DNA from: JBAZPT01 sp041645535
GTDB lineage: Bacteria > Patescibacteriota > Minisyncoccia > Moranbacterales > UBA2206
Length of the DNA stretch: 64,000 nucleotides
Reading direction: 5' to 3'
Assembly (NCBI GenBank): GCA_041645535.1
Contig: JBAZPT010000001.1
Span: forward strand, 248,001-312,000
Shown here: positions 16,986 through 25,856 of the stretch, one piece after another
How the letters are laid out: each line of letters begins with the position of its first letter
Numbering within the stretch: the first letter of the stretch is position 1
The notes under the pieces: model-generated
The model's database searches: none
Seen by the model: only the letters and a program-made list of their open reading frames with translations
What the model was told of the DNA's origin: nothing
Program-made: the position numbers and the translations under genes

Positions 16986-18332
16986 ATGAACATTAGCATC
17001 ATCGGCACCGGTTATGTCGGTTCAGTCACGGGCGCGTGTTTTGCCGAAATGGGCAATAATGTAATTTGCGTCGATAAAGACCAAAAAAAAATCAAGCAAT
17101 TTGAAAGCGGAAAAGCGCCGCTGCACGAAAAAGGCCTGGACGAATTGGTCGCGCGGAATTTAAAAAACAAAACTCTGCGTTTCACTACCAATTTTAAGGA
17201 AGCGCTGGACGCCAGCGATATTATTTTCATCGCCGTCGGAACGCCGCCCAATGAAGACGGGAGCGCCGACTTGAGCCATGTAATCGCCGTCGCCAAATCC
17301 ATTGGGCAAATGATGGAACGCAAGCTGATTGTGGTAGACAAGTCAACCGTACCGGTAGGAACAGCCGAATTGGTAAAAAAAACCATTGCCGAGGAACAAA
17401 AAAAGCGGGGGGTGAACATTCCTTTCTATGTAGTCAGCAACCCCGAGTTTCTCGCCCAGGGAACGGCTGTGAAAGATTTTCTTGAGCCCAGCCGCATTGT
17501 AGTGGGCGCTGATGACCCTAAGGTTCTGGAGACTATGGAGGAGCTGTATGCTCCTTTTACGCGCCGGGAAGGCCGTTTTTACGCTATGGATCCTAAAACC
17601 GCGGAAACCGTAAAATATGCCGCTAATAGCTTTTTAGCCGCTAAAATATCAGTAAATAACGAGTTAGCAAATATCTGCGCCAAAGTGGGGGCTGATTTTG
17701 ACCTGGTAAGGCGGGCAATTGGCGCCGATCCGCGCATTGGAGAGCCGTTTATGTATGCCGGGCCTGGTTTTGGCGGTAGTTGCTTTCCTAAGGATGTGAA
17801 AGCGCTGGTGAAAATCGCCAAAGATCATGGATATACGGCGGAAATGCTGACACAGACGCTGGCTACTAACGAAAAGCAAAAACATGTTTTAGCGGATATG
17901 GTTTTAGAGCATTTTGGCGAAGATTTGAGCGACAAAATATTTTCCGTCTGGGGACTGGCCTTTAAAGCCGGAACCGACGATATGCGTGAATCTTCGGCGC
18001 TGACTATTCTTAATAAGCTCATCGCCAAGGGCGCGAAAATCAAAGCGCATGACCCGGAAGCGATGAAGACCGCCAAGCGGCCGGAATATTTCGGAGATAA
18101 TCCGAATATTTCTTATTTTGAAAATAAATATGAAGCGCTGGAGAGCGCTGATGGAATGCTGATCATTACGGAATGGAAAGAATTCCGCACGCCGGATTTT
18201 TCTGAAATGAAAAAGCGGCTGAAGCAGGCTTTAATTTTTGACGGCCGCCTGCTTTATGAGCCGGGAAAAATGCAGGAGATGGGGTTTATTTATAAGTCAA
18301 TCGGGAGAAAGAGCTCGGCTTTAGGAATTTAA
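16986..18332 (+). CDS. ugd: UDP-glucose 6-dehydrogenase
   Basis: A 448-residue enzyme that oxidises UDP-glucose to UDP-glucuronate with two NAD+. Visible motifs are the N-terminal NAD-binding GTGYVG (residues 7-12), VDKSTVPVGT, NPEFLAQGTA, and the active-site GFGGSCFPKD with the catalytic Cys266. The C-terminal domain has WGLAFKAGTDDMRESSA. Length and motif order match the UDPGDH family well. The stop codon lies inside the loop of a 13-bp terminator-like hairpin, although the next gene begins only 24 bases on. Confidence 0.95.
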   Translation: MNISIIGTGYVGSVTGACFAEMGNNVICVDKDQKKIKQFESGKAPLHEKGLDELVARNLKNKTLRFTTNFKEALDASDIIFIAVGTPPNEDGSADLSHVIAVAKSIGQMMERKLIVVDKSTVPVGTAELVKKTIAEEQKKRGVNIPFYVVSNPEFLAQGTAVKDFLEPSRIVVGADDPKVLETMEELYAPFTRREGRFYAMDPKTAETVKYAANSFLAAKISVNNELANICAKVGADFDLVRRAIGADPRIGEPFMYAGPGFGGSCFPKDVKALVKIAKDHGYTAEMLTQTLATNEKQKHVLADMVLEHFGEDLSDKIFSVWGLAFKAGTDDMRESSALTILNKLIAKGAKIKAHDPEAMKTAKRPEYFGDNPNISYFENKYEALESADGMLIITEWKEFRTPDFSEMKKRLKQALIFDGRLLYEPGKMQEMGFIYKSIGRKSSALGI

Positions 18333-18346
18333 AAAAGCCGAGCTCT
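18310..18346 (+). terminator. Strong hairpin at the end of ugd (partial terminator?)
   Basis: AGAGCTCGGCTTT (18310-18322) pairs perfectly with AAAGCCGAGCTCT (18334-18346). The ugd stop lies in the loop. The following bases are GGAAAAAAA, not a T-run, so on the plus strand it is more likely an mRNA 3'-end stabiliser or processing hairpin than an efficient terminator. Confidence 0.5.
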
Positions 18347-18356
18347 GGAAAAAAAT

Positions 18357-20441
18357 ATGAAAATTTTATTTTTTAATTATGAATATCCGCCGCTGGGAGG
18401 GGGAGCGGGCAACGCGACGGCTTATCTGCTCAAAGAATTTTCCAAACTGCCGGAGCTTGAAATAGCGCTGGTAACTTCTTCCATTGATAATGAATACCAC
18501 TTGGAAAAAGTGGGAGAAAATATCGAGATTCACCGCCTGCCTATCGGTAAAAAAAATTCCAATATGCATTTTCAAACCAACCGGGAATTGCTGATTTATT
18601 CCTGGAAGGCTTTTTGGTTTTCTAAAAAACTGATGCACAAAGAAAAATTTGATCTAGCCTTGGCTTTTTTTGGCATACCCTGCGGTTATCTGGCTAAAAA
18701 AATCGGCCTGCCCTATATTGTCAGTCTGCGGGGAAGCGATGTGCCTTTTTATAACGAAAGATTTAATCTTTTGGATAAAATTTTTTTCCGCCGGTTAAGT
18801 AGAGCCATTTGGAAAGGAGCGTCGTCAGTAGTTGCCCTTAGCCACGACTTGGTCAGCCTGGCTAAAAAATCGGCTCCCAACCAGGAAATCTCTGTTATCT
18901 ATAACGGCATCAACACGCAGGAATTTTATCCCGATCTAGAAAAACTTGCGCAAGAAAAAACTTTTAATATTCTTTTTGTCGGCCGGCTGATTGAAAGAAA
19001 GGGCGCGATTTATCTTTTGGAAGCTTTCTGCAATATCTCAAAAGTCCGCTCCGATCTCCGGCTGCTGATTGCCGGCGACGGGCCGCTGCGGGAGATATAT
19101 GAAAAATTTTCTCGAGATAATCAATTGGAGGAAAGGATAACTTTTTTCGGCGTTGTGGATCATGCTAAAATGGCAGAAATTTTCAGAAAGTCGCATGTTT
19201 TTGTTTTGCCGTCTCTCAATGAAGCCTTGGGCAATGTCACGCAAGAAGCACTGGCTTCCGGACTGCCGATTATCACCACCGACACCGGTGCTGCGGAACT
19301 TATGCGAGACAACGGCTTTATTATTCAAAAAAAATCAGCGCGAGATATTGAAAAAAGTTTGCAAAAAATTATCGAGAATCAGGAATTGCGGGAAAAAATG
19401 TCCCGAAACAGCCGCGAACTGGCGCAAACAATGTCATGGAATAATGTAGCCCAGAAATATTTGGAAGTTTTCCATCGCGCTATTGCTGACAAAAAAGAAA
19501 AGACTGCCAGCAAGGCAAAAATATTTTTAAAAATTCTGGTCGCGCTTGGCTTCATCGGCTGGCTGATCCTTAAAGTCAAGTGGCAGGAGGTTCTTTTAAA
19601 CTTCGAACAGCTGGATATCTGGTGGATGTTCGCTTTTATGGTTATTTACGCCCTGGGAATCGCAATGTCTTCTTATAAATGGAAACTACTGGCAAGATTT
19701 AAGGGGATTCGCGCCAAATTTTGGAATCTTTTTAAGATTTATCTCACCGGAACATTCATTAATAACTTTTTTCCATCAATTATTGGAGGCGACGCCTATC
19801 GTTCGTATATGCTGGGGAAAAACGGCGATAAAAAATATTTTGAGGCCACTTCCACGGTTTTGGCCGACCGGATTACGGGTTTTGCAGGCGTAATGATTTT
19901 AATTGTTGCCTTTAGTCTTTTTAATTTAAAAGCAGTTTTTGCAAATCCAATTCTTTTAACAACCAATGTTTTGATTCTGGTCTTTTTCGCGGCTGATTTA
20001 ATCCTCCTGATTTTGCGCAGATCAGCAGTTGGGAAATATGTCAAACGGATTGTCCCGGAAAAAATAATCAAGCTGGTGCGGGAAGTTTATTCATATCGCC
20101 AGCACAGTATCCTGGCTAAATCTTTGGCCTGGGGAATCGCTTTTAATTTCCTCGGTGTCGGCGTCGCTACCTGGATGATTTTTTTGGATTTGCATATCGC
20201 CATCAGTTTTGTTGATTTTATGATCGCCATTTCCATCATCAGTATTGTTTCCTCGATCCCCATAAGCGTCGGCAATATCGGCATCAAAGAGTGGTCTTTT
20301 ATCGCTTTTTTTGGAATTTTTGGCGTCAACGGCGAGGCGGCTATTTCCATCGCGATTTTTGGAAGATTTTTACAAATGATCGTCAGTTTTTTCGCGATAC
20401 CCTATTATCTGAAAGAAAAGAAAACGCCGCGGGAAGTTTAG
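18357..20441 (+). CDS. GT4 glycosyltransferase fused to an LPG-synthase-type flippase domain
   Basis: A 694-residue two-part protein. Residues 1 to about 375 form a GT-B glycosyltransferase: FNYEYPPLGGGAGNAT at the start, FVGRLIERKGAIYLLEAF, and PSLNEALGNVTQEALASGLP. Residues from about 385 to the end form a membrane domain with 7-8 helices of the lysylphosphatidylglycerol synthase / UPF0104 type, with SSYKWKLLARFKG and LTGTFINNFFPSIIGGDAYR. The membrane half is closely similar to the stand-alone protein at 27356. The fusion suggests sugar transfer coupled to movement of a lipid-linked product across the membrane. Confidence 0.88.
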   Translation: MKILFFNYEYPPLGGGAGNATAYLLKEFSKLPELEIALVTSSIDNEYHLEKVGENIEIHRLPIGKKNSNMHFQTNRELLIYSWKAFWFSKKLMHKEKFDLALAFFGIPCGYLAKKIGLPYIVSLRGSDVPFYNERFNLLDKIFFRRLSRAIWKGASSVVALSHDLVSLAKKSAPNQEISVIYNGINTQEFYPDLEKLAQEKTFNILFVGRLIERKGAIYLLEAFCNISKVRSDLRLLIAGDGPLREIYEKFSRDNQLEERITFFGVVDHAKMAEIFRKSHVFVLPSLNEALGNVTQEALASGLPIITTDTGAAELMRDNGFIIQKKSARDIEKSLQKIIENQELREKMSRNSRELAQTMSWNNVAQKYLEVFHRAIADKKEKTASKAKIFLKILVALGFIGWLILKVKWQEVLLNFEQLDIWWMFAFMVIYALGIAMSSYKWKLLARFKGIRAKFWNLFKIYLTGTFINNFFPSIIGGDAYRSYMLGKNGDKKYFEATSTVLADRITGFAGVMILIVAFSLFNLKAVFANPILLTTNVLILVFFAADLILLILRRSAVGKYVKRIVPEKIIKLVREVYSYRQHSILAKSLAWGIAFNFLGVGVATWMIFLDLHIAISFVDFMIAISIISIVSSIPISVGNIGIKEWSFIAFFGIFGVNGEAAISIAIFGRFLQMIVSFFAIPYYLKEKKTPREV

Positions 20442-20446
20442 CGGCG
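20425..20446 (-). terminator. Terminator for the minus-strand GT-C pair
   Basis: A perfect 6-bp CGCCGC/GCGGCG stem (20425-20430 and 20441-20446). Read on the minus strand it is followed by TTTTCTTTTC. It lies between convergent genes and also overlaps the end of the plus-strand gene. Confidence 0.55.
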
Positions 20447-20469
20447 CTATAAAATTGAGGTAAGTTTTT

Positions 20470-22314
20470 TTATTCCGCCGGAACAATCCTAATGGAATTG
20501 CCTGGACGGTTATCAATAGCTAAGTCAAATATAGTATCGGTGCGATCATATTGGCCGGAAATTTCGCGGAATAATTGCGGATTTTTTTTGCAATATTTAT
20601 CCCTGCTCTCTTTTTCTTTAAAAAGCAACTGTCCCCGGCGATCCAGTTTGAAATAACTAAAACTGGAAAAACCGTCCGGCCAATCGCATTTTCCCTTGAC
20701 GCACGGGCCGGTATAAAATTCGCAAAAGCCGGAACTATCGCTCCACACGGGAGTTTTTTTCGCTTCCGCTCGGGCATTAAGAAACTGCGCTGCTTCGTAT
20801 CCGCCATAGCCCCAGGCATCGGTAATAATATATTTTTTCGGCAAAAGATCGCTGGTATAGTTGAGATAAAAGGGTTTGATCTGCCAAAGGCTTAGCGCGC
20901 TGGCTAAAATAATTCCAAGCGTTATCCAATTTTTATTAATTTTCTGCAATTTTTTAAGTTCAAAAAATTCATAAATACCGATGGCAGCTAAAATTGCCAG
21001 CAGGGGATAAAGAATAATGCTGTAACGGATAATATTTAACAGTTTTTCCTGAATGACCGCCGCGCAAAAAATTATCAAAAAAATCGAGATCGTAAGCACT
21101 AAAAAATTTTCCTCGACTGTTTTTTGAAAAGATTTTATCCATAGATATAAAATAGAAAAAAGAACCAGGGGTGTTACTGAAAAAACCAGCGGGCGAAATT
21201 CCAGCAGCATTTTTTGGATCCAGGGCTGACTGTAAAAAATCCACTCCTGATAACTGTCAAAGGGTACGGACTCGAAGCGCAAAAAATCTCTGCCCAGCGC
21301 GTAATTGGCCAGCAAAAGTAAAAATGCGAAAGAAAGCATAGCATAAATTATTTTAGCATAACGATTCCAGTATTTTTGGGTAATATTCAGCATGGAAATT
21401 GTAATTTTATTTTTCCAAACAAAGTGGTCCAAAACTATGAGCAATTGAAGCGCCAGAATCGGCCACAAAATAAACTGTATGCCCGGATAGCCGATTGTTC
21501 CTTTATAAAGATATTCCGGTTTTAGAAAACTGGCAGGCATTAGAACCGCGAAAACCAGCAGAGATCCGAAAATCGCGGTCAAATAAGCCAGCGTTGCGTT
21601 CAATATTTTTTTTGAAACATCAATTTTATTTTTCGTCCACTCTTCAATTTTTTCCAGATAATAAAAAACCGCCATTATAAATAAAAACGGCATTAAAATT
21701 ACGGAAGTGAATTTAGTCAGCACTGACAATCCGAGAAACAGAGCTGAGAAAGCTGCGAGTTTTTTTTCTTCGGTTTTCAAAAATCCCGCGAAGGAGAGGA
21801 TAGCTGCCGTTGAAAATACCCAGAGCAACGCGTCAGAATTTACAATCTGGGACATTCCAATGAGGATTGGGGAAAGCAGAATTAAAATCGCGGACCACAA
21901 AGCAACCCATTGATTTTCAGTAATTTTGCGAATTATCCAAAAAAAGAATAGCGAGAAAATTCCGTTAAAAATCACAAGCGGCAGGCGGAAAGTCGAAAGA
22001 AATTTTTCAATAGCTTGAGTATTTCCAGTAATATCCGGTTTTATTTTTTCAATATCTTTGGCTGGGTCATTATATTGCAAAAGACCGGTGCCGGAAATTA
22101 TAGCTAGGGTTACGCCGGGTTTTTCGTGGATATATGTCAGCGCCCATTTTTGATTGAGAACGCCTTTCCAGTATTGCGGAATGCGGGTATAAAGCCAATG
22201 GGCTTCGTCTACCGTGACAAATTTTCCGATATGGTAAGTTCCAAAAGAAAAATAGATAGCCAGCGCCAACAAAAGAAAAAGAATTATTTTTTTATTTTGA
22301 AAAAAGTTTTTCAT
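20470..22314 (-). CDS. GT-C mannosyltransferase-like membrane protein (PMT/ArnT type), copy 1
   Basis: A 614-residue membrane glycosyltransferase. After the first helix comes FVTVDEAHWLYTR, where Asp36-Glu37 occupy the catalytic position of PMT/ArnT enzymes. About eleven further helices follow, then an external C-terminal domain with AWGYGGYEAAQFLN. These proteins move sugars from polyprenyl-phosphate donors to lipids or proteins outside the membrane. It overlaps its tandem paralogue (22311-24206) by 4 bases and the two share the same architecture. Substrate unknown. Confidence 0.85.
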   Translation of the reverse strand: MKNFFQNKKIILFLLLALAIYFSFGTYHIGKFVTVDEAHWLYTRIPQYWKGVLNQKWALTYIHEKPGVTLAIISGTGLLQYNDPAKDIEKIKPDITGNTQAIEKFLSTFRLPLVIFNGIFSLFFFWIIRKITENQWVALWSAILILLSPILIGMSQIVNSDALLWVFSTAAILSFAGFLKTEEKKLAAFSALFLGLSVLTKFTSVILMPFLFIMAVFYYLEKIEEWTKNKIDVSKKILNATLAYLTAIFGSLLVFAVLMPASFLKPEYLYKGTIGYPGIQFILWPILALQLLIVLDHFVWKNKITISMLNITQKYWNRYAKIIYAMLSFAFLLLLANYALGRDFLRFESVPFDSYQEWIFYSQPWIQKMLLEFRPLVFSVTPLVLFSILYLWIKSFQKTVEENFLVLTISIFLIIFCAAVIQEKLLNIIRYSIILYPLLAILAAIGIYEFFELKKLQKINKNWITLGIILASALSLWQIKPFYLNYTSDLLPKKYIITDAWGYGGYEAAQFLNARAEAKKTPVWSDSSGFCEFYTGPCVKGKCDWPDGFSSFSYFKLDRRGQLLFKEKESRDKYCKKNPQLFREISGQYDRTDTIFDLAIDNRPGNSIRIVPAE

Positions 22315-24206
22315 TCTTCCGCTTTAAATATTTTTATGAAATTATTTGGGCGTCCGTCGATATCCATCTCCCAGACTGGATTTGTAGCTTCGTAATATTT
22401 TCCGGCCGGTACATAAGCCTTCCGGCAAATATTTTGCGATTTTGCACACCAGTAATTAAACATTATCTGGCCCTGCTTAGTAAGGACATAATAATCAATA
22501 TGCCGGGAGCTAGCCTTGTGGATATAATCCGTTTTAGATTCTCCTACAAAAAAATTTCTGACCCCGTAATAATCCGACCAGATAAAAAGATCCCGTGCAT
22601 CCGGCAGAGAATTCAAAAACTGCGCCGCTTCATATCCGCCATAACCCCAGGCCATAGCAATAGAATACTTTTTCGGCAAGAGGTCGCTAGTATAGTTTAG
22701 GTAAAATGGCTTGATTTGCCAGAGACTGATAAAACTTATAAAAATAATTCCGATGGTTATCCAGATTTTACTGATTTTTTCCAGTTTTTTGAGCTTAAAA
22801 AATTCATAAATTCCAATTGCGGCCAGAATTGAAGCCAGGGGATAAAGAGCGATGCTGTAGCGGATAGTGGATGGGAGATTAAGAGCAATGAGGGCAAGAT
22901 AGTAGGCTAAAATAAAAGACGAGAGGATAAAAATTAGGAACGACCGGCTTATTTTTTTCAGAACAAATTTTGCCCAAAGAAAAAGTAAGGAAAACAGCAC
23001 TAGCGGAACCAGAGAATAGGCTAAAAAATAGAACTGATACATTATTTGTTCAAGCAAAGAAGAGGTTTTTAAAAATTCCAGTTCGTCTGTTTTATAGTTG
23101 ATGATGCTGTCCGGATTCAGTATAAATTGATTGGCGCTCCAATTGACCAAAACCGCGCTGAAAATGATGATAAGCGCGACTGGGACAATTTTTTGCAGAA
23201 CCGGAAAATATGGAGAAATCCAGCTGAGTATTTTTTTGCTAATGGCGCTCTTTAGCGCCCATGCATCACTGAGGATCAAAAGCACTCCGAGCATCAGTGC
23301 TGGCACAACTTTCCTCATGGAGGAGTAGCCGATTGTATAATCCAAAAGAACTTGAAAATCTTTGAAAACCGCCGGCATAAAAATTGAAAAAACAGCCAGC
23401 GAACCGGCAAAAGTTATCAGGTAGGCAAAAAAAATCTTGATTATTTTTTTATGGATTTCAATCCTTTCCTTTTCCCAGTCTGAAAATTTATAAATTATAA
23501 ATGCTAGTGCGATGAGAAACAAAAAAGGGAAAAAAATAACTGCTACTAATTTCGTCAGCAGCGACATTCCCAAAAAAAGAGGGCAGAGAACCAAGAACTT
23601 TTTTTCTTCGGTTTGGAGATAGGCCAAAAACGAAAGCAGGGTGGCGGAAGAAAATGACCACATCACGGCATCCGCGTTGGTAATCTGCGAGATGCCCAAA
23701 AGAATCGGAGAAAGTAAAATTAGGATGAAAGACCAAAGTCCGATCCAAAAATTACCGGTAAGTTTTTTGACTATCCAAAACAAGTAGAGGGAAAAAAGGG
23801 CGCTGAAAATCAATATTGGAATGCGAAAAACAGTATAAACAGCTTGCGCGACTTTTACCCCATTTTCCGGATCTGATGCTGCTGAGCGCATATGCGTGAG
23901 CGGATCGCTTTCCCAGAGAAGGCCAACGCCGGAAACTAAAGCCACTGTTACGCCCGGCTTGTCGCTTAATTTTGTCCTTCCCCAATTATCTGGATTTTTC
24001 AAGCTGTGCCAATAAGTATAAATCCGTTGATTGACCCAAAAATGCTCGTCGGCGGTTATAAATTGAGAAATATGATAGAAACCAAAAGAAAAATATAAGA
24101 CATAAGTCAAGATTAAAACCCCCGTAATCAGCCAGCTTTTTTTCGTAAAACTAGCCTTATTTTTCAAAAAAATCCTTAATTTAGCGAAGATACTCAAATT
24201 GACCAT
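22311..24206 (-). CDS. GT-C mannosyltransferase-like membrane protein (PMT/ArnT type), copy 2
   Basis: A 631-residue paralogue of the next gene downstream. Shared features are YHISQFITADEHFW with Asp53-Glu54 in the catalytic loop, KLSDKPGVTVALVSGVGLLW, a helix pair containing LILLSPILLGISQITNADA, and the C-terminal AWGYGGYEAAQFLNSLPDAR. The longer N-terminus (about 20 residues, basic) is the main difference. It is first in a two-gene minus-strand unit that diverges from another GT-C pair at 24316. The spacer between them (24207-24315) is AT-rich with several TATAAT-like boxes. Confidence 0.85.
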   Translation of the reverse strand: MVNLSIFAKLRIFLKNKASFTKKSWLITGVLILTYVLYFSFGFYHISQFITADEHFWVNQRIYTYWHSLKNPDNWGRTKLSDKPGVTVALVSGVGLLWESDPLTHMRSAASDPENGVKVAQAVYTVFRIPILIFSALFSLYLFWIVKKLTGNFWIGLWSFILILLSPILLGISQITNADAVMWSFSSATLLSFLAYLQTEEKKFLVLCPLFLGMSLLTKLVAVIFFPFLFLIALAFIIYKFSDWEKERIEIHKKIIKIFFAYLITFAGSLAVFSIFMPAVFKDFQVLLDYTIGYSSMRKVVPALMLGVLLILSDAWALKSAISKKILSWISPYFPVLQKIVPVALIIIFSAVLVNWSANQFILNPDSIINYKTDELEFLKTSSLLEQIMYQFYFLAYSLVPLVLFSLLFLWAKFVLKKISRSFLIFILSSFILAYYLALIALNLPSTIRYSIALYPLASILAAIGIYEFFKLKKLEKISKIWITIGIIFISFISLWQIKPFYLNYTSDLLPKKYSIAMAWGYGGYEAAQFLNSLPDARDLFIWSDYYGVRNFFVGESKTDYIHKASSRHIDYYVLTKQGQIMFNYWCAKSQNICRKAYVPAGKYYEATNPVWEMDIDGRPNNFIKIFKAEE

Positions 24207-24315
24207 ATTGTTTTTTGGGTATAAAATAAACCTATAATACCATAATAGTATAATAAAAAGTACTCGGTCGTCAAAAGCGAAAAAACCAATCAGGTGTAAA
24301 TTTTACGCGCTTACT

Positions 24316-25854
24316 ATGAAAAAACGCAGTGTCATAATAATTTTGGTTGTAATTATTTTAATCGGAGGTTTTCTCCGCTTTTATAAATTGGGCAATAGCG
24401 CTTTTGACCGCGATGAATTCTTTGAGCTGAATTCTTCCTATGGCTATTTTAAAACCGGACATTTTGTGGCTTGGAATTTTAATGAAGAAAAACCTTTTCC
24501 GGCCAATATGCAGGATGATTCCAGCAACGAACGGGCGGAAACTTTCCGCTGGCAATTGGCGCAGCTCTACCGCTTCCACGAGCCGACCGAGTTTCTCACT
24601 CGCGCGCTGGGATCCGCCTGGGGCGTAATCGGAATACTTCTGGTTTTTTTCATAACCCTTTCCTTCACTGGCAATTATTATATCGCTCTGATTGCCGCCC
24701 TTTTGACCGCCATAGGTGGTTCAGAAATAATTTACAGCCGGCGCCTCCGGATGTATGCCATGTTTTTTCCAATGTATCTCCTTTTTTCCTGGACAGTTTT
24801 CAAATTTTATGAATCAAAATATAAAGGTAAGCTTGATTTTTTTCAGAAAATTCACGAAAAAATCGGCTTCAATCCGGCTTATTTTTTGCCAGTTTTAATC
24901 ACCGGACTCATCAGTTATAATGTCCACCTGCTGACACTGAACATCGGCGCTGTCATTGCCGTTTATGCTTTTTTGTTTTTTACAGTTTCTTTCTGGCGCC
25001 AAAAGAAATTAGTTTTTGATAAGTACTTTATCACGCTCGCGGCCGTCGTTGTCGGACTTTTGGCCACCCGCCTGCCAATTTTTTATAACTATTACAAATC
25101 AATAAAGAAGAATCTTAACTTTTTTCAATCTAACTACGACTTTTTTCTGGAATATTTTTCCGATTTTATTTATATTTCCCTTGACATCATTCTAGTAATT
25201 GTCGGTATTTGGTATTTGGCCAAAAAAATGCAACGGCAAAAGGAAGCGGCCTTTTTGGCTTCTTCGGCGCTGGTGCCTTTGGCGCTGGCGGTTTTCGCCT
25301 GGAAGCGGGAAACCTCGCACCGTTATATCTATTTTCTCCAATCGTTCGGCATTATTCTCTCGGCCGTGGGAATTTACGGCGTCATTCAGCTGGCTATTTC
25401 CCGAATTAAAAATTATAACTATAAAAAAATAGTGGCCGTGATGCTCCTCATAGCCTTTTTTGTCGGCATAGATTATGGATATTTAAAAAATAATTCCGGT
25501 GTTTATGTCCAAAAATCAAATTCTTACTATCCCGATTTTGAAACAATTTTCAATTATGTCAAACAAAACAAAAAACCGGAGGATGTGATGATAACCCGAA
25601 CCTACCGCAGTTTTTACTGGCGCGGAGCGGGCATTAAAACTTATGACATCAAAAGTTTGCAAATGGGAGCCACGGGCTGCGAAGTTAAGCTTGACAAAAT
25701 CGTGAAAGAAAATCCGAGTGGCTGTGCGGTTTATCCCAAAGTTGACAAGCTTAATCTGTGCTCCGCCGGACGGAAATATTATGAAGACAATTTTACTCGC
25801 GTTAAAAATAATTCCATTCCTTCATCTGTTTTAATCTATCGCTGGGGACAATAA
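24316..25854 (+). CDS. GT-C glycosyltransferase-like membrane protein (ArnT/PMT type), copy 3
   Basis: A 512-residue protein with about ten helices. The first external loop has FDRDEFFELNSSYGYFKTGH with Asp33-Glu34 in the catalytic place. A second conserved loop is YSRRLRMYAMFFPMYLL. The C-terminal external part has VMITRTYRSFYWRGAG. It belongs to the same broad superfamily as the two minus-strand proteins but to a different branch. It is followed by a close paralogue after 2 bases. It probably uses a polyprenyl-phosphate sugar donor. Confidence 0.82.
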   Translation: MKKRSVIIILVVIILIGGFLRFYKLGNSAFDRDEFFELNSSYGYFKTGHFVAWNFNEEKPFPANMQDDSSNERAETFRWQLAQLYRFHEPTEFLTRALGSAWGVIGILLVFFITLSFTGNYYIALIAALLTAIGGSEIIYSRRLRMYAMFFPMYLLFSWTVFKFYESKYKGKLDFFQKIHEKIGFNPAYFLPVLITGLISYNVHLLTLNIGAVIAVYAFLFFTVSFWRQKKLVFDKYFITLAAVVVGLLATRLPIFYNYYKSIKKNLNFFQSNYDFFLEYFSDFIYISLDIILVIVGIWYLAKKMQRQKEAAFLASSALVPLALAVFAWKRETSHRYIYFLQSFGIILSAVGIYGVIQLAISRIKNYNYKKIVAVMLLIAFFVGIDYGYLKNNSGVYVQKSNSYYPDFETIFNYVKQNKKPEDVMITRTYRSFYWRGAGIKTYDIKSLQMGATGCEVKLDKIVKENPSGCAVYPKVDKLNLCSAGRKYYEDNFTRVKNNSIPSSVLIYRWGQ

Positions 25855-25856
25855 AA

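Noticed and set aside
24207..24315. Firm divergent promoters between the GT-C pairs
   Set aside because: Several TATAAT-like boxes exist, but none has a convincing -35 at 16-18 bases, so no individual promoter is called.
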